Shown here: piece after piece, positions 4,921-5,825 of the stretch
How positions within the stretch are numbered: position 1 is the stretch's first letter
Layout of the letters: every line of letters starts with the position of its first letter
From: a candidate division TA06 bacterium
Lineage (GTDB): Bacteria > Hydrothermota > DG-26 > E44-bin18 > JADFOU01
Reading direction: 5' to 3'
NCBI GenBank assembly: GCA_022562655.1
Contig: JADFOU010000143.1
Coordinates: 1-5,825 of the forward strand
Length of the DNA: 5,825 bases
The notes under the pieces: model-generated
Told to the model about the DNA's origin: nothing
Seen by the model: the letters and a program-made list of their open reading frames with translations, nothing else
Database searches by the model: none
Made by a program: the position numbers and the translations under genes

Positions 4921-5825
4921 ATGAACAAAGTCGAAGGGAAACTCGAATACTTAGATGACCTCCTTCGGATTTCGTCCTTGCCCGAATCGGGCCTTGTGGG
5001 ACGAGAAAAGGAGTTGACGCAACTCAAGTCCATTCTCGAAAGGGTCCATCGTTCGAAGGTCGGGAATTCCGAGGAAGGAGGGAGGCTGATCCTGATCCAC
5101 GGTGAAGCCGGGATGGGCAAGACGCGGTTGGTGAGGGAACTCCGCCAGGTTTTAGAGAGAAGGGGTGGAAGCGTTCTTCTCGGGGGGTGTCATGAGGAGA
5201 CCCGATCCATCCCTTATTATCCCTTTCGGGAGGCATTCAAACGCTTCTTCGAGGTGAGGAGGGATGAGGGGCTTTCGTTGCTTGAGAACCTTCCGGAGTA
5301 TTCCCAAAAGGAACTGGACAGTATTCTTCCTGGACTCCAGGAGATGAAGCCAACGGAATTGGAGCGAGCTCCAGATCCCTACCGTCTCTTTGAAGCCGTC
5401 CGGCTCTTCCTCCAAACTCTCTCCGACCATTCGAAGATTCCCCTTCTTTTCATTGCTGAGGATCTCCACGCGTCAGATGAAGCAAGTCTTGATCTCCTCC
5501 ACTACCTGGCCCGAAACCTGAAAGAGACCCGAGTGGGACTCTTCGGAACTTACCGAACCGAAGAGGCAGACCCGAGTCGAGGAATCGGTCGCTTAAGTAC
5601 CTCGCTCCGGAGGGAGAGACTCCTTGAAGTAATCCCCCTTCAAAATCTCTCACTTGAAGGGGTCACTTCCATGATCGGGCATCACTTCCCCGAAGTAGAG
5701 GTTTCACTTGACTTCCAGACATTTCTCTTTGAGAAAACCGAAGGAAATCCTTTATTTGTTGAAGAAGTTCTCCGTTCCCTGAACATTGAGGATATCAGAA
5801 AGGGCAGGAGTCTGTCCGCACAATG
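4921..5825 (+). CDS. STAND-family P-loop ATPase (AAA_16/MalT-like), N-terminal part, 3' end outside window
   Basis: Likely a signal-transduction ATPase of the STAND class, which uses nucleotide-driven switching and usually carries C-terminal sensor repeats (often TPR) or an output domain; none is visible in the 301 residues here. The frame is open to the right edge. An in-frame TGA at 4891-4893 puts the start at ATG 4921, with only a weak GGATAGAG before it. Motifs: LVGREKEL (25-32), typical of the domain entry; Walker A GEAGMGKT (61-68, Lys67); Walker B-type LLFIAEDLHASD (175-186, Glu180-Asp181), matching the family's hhhhxDDLHWAD with Trp replaced by Ala; GTYRTEE (209-215), a sensor-1-like Arg at 212; and EGNPLFVEEVL (274-284), the GxP-type motif of the winged-helix region. 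The gene follows the kinase on the same strand. Kinase plus this ATPase recalls PknK, where both are in one chain, so a functional link is plausible but inferred. It could also be a transcription regulator or a cyclase-linked ATPase, depending on the unseen C-terminus. Confidence 0.9.
   Translation, partial: MNKVEGKLEYLDDLLRISSLPESGLVGREKELTQLKSILERVHRSKVGNSEEGGRLILIHGEAGMGKTRLVRELRQVLERRGGSVLLGGCHEETRSIPYYPFREAFKRFFEVRRDEGLSLLENLPEYSQKELDSILPGLQEMKPTELERAPDPYRLFEAVRLFLQTLSDHSKIPLLFIAEDLHASDEASLDLLHYLARNLKETRVGLFGTYRTEEADPSRGIGRLSTSLRRERLLEVIPLQNLSLEGVTSMIGHHFPEVEVSLDFQTFLFEKTEGNPLFVEEVLRSLNIEDIRKGRSLSAQ

Overview
The window holds three plus-strand genes, two of them cut by the window edges, separated by two long, repeat-rich, apparently non-coding gaps. 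It is bacterial DNA: bacterial-type pyruvate, phosphate dikinase, a Hanks-type Ser/Thr kinase fused to WD40 and TPR repeats, and a MalT/AAA_16-type STAND ATPase. Intergenic DNA carrying many small palindromes and 9-bp-period purine arrays fits a large-genome, probably anaerobic or uncultured lineage (Desulfobacterota, Nitrospirota or a candidate phylum). The sequence alone does not fix the phylum.

Layout. Bases 1-1932: the C-terminal ~643 residues of pyruvate, phosphate dikinase (ppdK), with the phosphohistidine and PEP/pyruvate catalytic sites intact and the N-terminus outside the window. Bases 1933-2572 (640 bp): no credible gene. This gap holds a short palindrome, a terminator-like hairpin, a 13-nt inverted repeat enclosing both, a patch of low-complexity repeats, a near-consensus sigma-70 promoter (TTGACA-17-TAAAAT), two back-to-back perfect hairpins and two opposed arrays of 9-bp units. 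Bases 2573-4456: a 627-residue soluble protein with four WD40 repeats, a TPR-like helical region and a complete protein kinase domain at the C-terminus. Bases 4457-4920 (464 bp): no credible gene, several small inverted repeats. Bases 4921-5825: the first 301 residues of a P-loop STAND ATPase that runs off the right edge.

How the genes relate. ppdK is a central-metabolism gene and is probably transcribed separately, since a hairpin terminator candidate and a new promoter lie between it and the kinase. The kinase and the STAND ATPase look like a signalling pair. In proteins such as PknK a Hanks kinase and a MalT-like ATPase are joined in one chain; here they are two same-strand genes. What they sense or regulate cannot be read from the sequence. 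The most notable points are the reversed domain order (WD40 first, kinase last), the low blade count (four) with an exact 126-bp DNA period, and the repeat-built leader between promoter and kinase start.
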